Shown: in pieces, positions 63,510 through 64,000 of the stretch
Layout: every line of letters begins with the position of its first letter
How positions within the stretch are numbered: position 1 is the stretch's first letter
NCBI GenBank assembly: GCA_019359715.1
Contig: JAHHGS010000033.1
Location: 43,250-107,249, forward strand
Origin: Aphanocapsa sp. GSE-SYN-MK-11-07L
Lineage (GTDB): Bacteria > Cyanobacteriota > Cyanobacteriia > Thermosynechococcales > Thermosynechococcaceae
Reading direction: 5' to 3'
Length of the DNA: 64,000 bases
Translations under genes and position numbers: made by a program
Notes under the pieces: model-generated
The model's database searches: none
The model's input: the letters and a program-made list of their open reading frames with translations, nothing else
Told to the model about the DNA's origin: nothing

Positions 63510-63952
63510 GCTTGTAATTGTTCAGCCAGTGCTTGGACATGGGGAGGCTTCAGCGTTCCCAAATGATCGCCAGGAATATCAAAAATCTGGAGATTCTGAC
63601 CGAGCAATTCTCCCCACCCCAAATCGTAATCTAAGTTCTCAAACGCATCCCGCTCGATCGCTCGAAATAGCAATACCCGCCCTAAATAAGATTGCGGGAG
63701 ATAGCTCTGAAGCATTTTTCGGTGCACCTGGCCTCGAATATCTCCGTGCGTCGTCTCTATGACGGTCTGAAACATCTGCTTCAGATCGGGAGTTAGCCAG
63801 GAATGATTATGGACAAAGGGCTGCTGCAACCTTGATAGTCTACTCAACAGACTGAGCTGCCACTTTTGCTGCTGGGGTGCGACCTCTATCTGATATATCA
63901 AGTAGCAACTGGAAAGCCATACTGGTTTAATTTGCTCCAAAACTGACTCCAA
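63497..63952 (-). pseudogene. C-terminal half of an NRPS/PKS-type thioesterase
   Basis: A 151-residue frame opening with TTG at 63952, directly after an in-frame TAA at 63956-63958. The C-terminal part GRVLLFRAIERDAF, LGWGELLGQNLQIFDIPGDHLGTLKPPHVQALAEQL matches the last 60 residues of NRPS/PKS thioesterases with the catalytic His in PGDH. The N-terminal half with the Ser nucleophile (GxSxG) is missing. Either the stop is a real mutation in a longer gene, or the upstream sequence at the window edge belongs to another gene. Confidence 0.55.
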
Positions 63953-64000
63953 CGATTAGGTGTCAAAACTAAAGCTCTTAAACTCAAAATTACACTGGCT

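Noticed and set aside
1..64000. CRISPR arrays, insertion sequences or prophage.
   Set aside because: No regularly spaced repeats, transposase genes with terminal repeats or phage genes were seen.

Overview
The window is chromosomal DNA from a cyanobacterium, probably one that makes phycoerythrin. The evidence is a cpeCDESTR-type phycobilisome operon, a cyanobacterial-order ribosomal protein cluster (L3 to L31, with adk, infA, rpmJ, rpoA and truA), a squalene synthase with hopanoid-associated genes, a PerR/type II peroxiredoxin pair, and the recurrent HIP1 octamer GCGATCGC. Overall base composition looks near 50% GC. No insertion sequence, prophage or CRISPR array was seen.

Layout. 1-8.2 kb: the edge of a TAXI-type TRAP solute-binding protein, then a probable hopanoid/isoprenoid group (HpnB-like glycosyltransferase, nucleoside phosphorylase, squalene synthase) and a large membrane glycosyltransferase. 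8.2-19.4 kb: a chromate transporter, a NarL-type two-component pair, a secreted fasciclin protein, the divergent prxII/perR pair, CreD, an inositol monophosphatase-family enzyme, TruB, an alpha/beta hydrolase and a TMEM14 protein. 19.4-24.7 kb: on the minus strand, three rod linkers, a CpeS lyase, a CpeT lyase and the regulator CpeR, preceded by a second CpeS/CpcS-type lyase. Each linker gene is followed by a strong intercistronic hairpin.

25.2-31.9 kb: a DUF2993 protein, then on the plus strand a coiled-coil protein, a very large OmpA-type envelope protein with a possible roadblock/longin-like cytoplasmic domain, a Ras-like GTPase and a CBS-PAS-GGDEF-EAL protein. This looks like a little-described cytoplasm-to-envelope signalling module and is the most interesting part of the window. 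31.9-35.6 kb: a Cys/Met-metabolism PLP enzyme and a compact, AT-richer restriction-modification pair inserted next to the ribosomal operon terminator. 35.6-51.0 kb: one long minus-strand ribosomal transcription unit.

51.3-64 kb: a transketolase/phosphoketolase-like enzyme, a Uma2 endonuclease-family protein, an FHA-PBP1A transpeptidase, a 2Fe-2S ferredoxin, LapA, a beta-helix surface protein, tRNA-Leu(UAG), QueG, CarA, a STAS anti-sigma antagonist that may start at a rare AUU codon, Mini-RNase III, and the C-terminal half of an NRPS/PKS-type thioesterase at the right edge.

Starts were chosen by Shine-Dalgarno and family alignment from memory; no database search was possible. GTG and TTG starts are frequent here.
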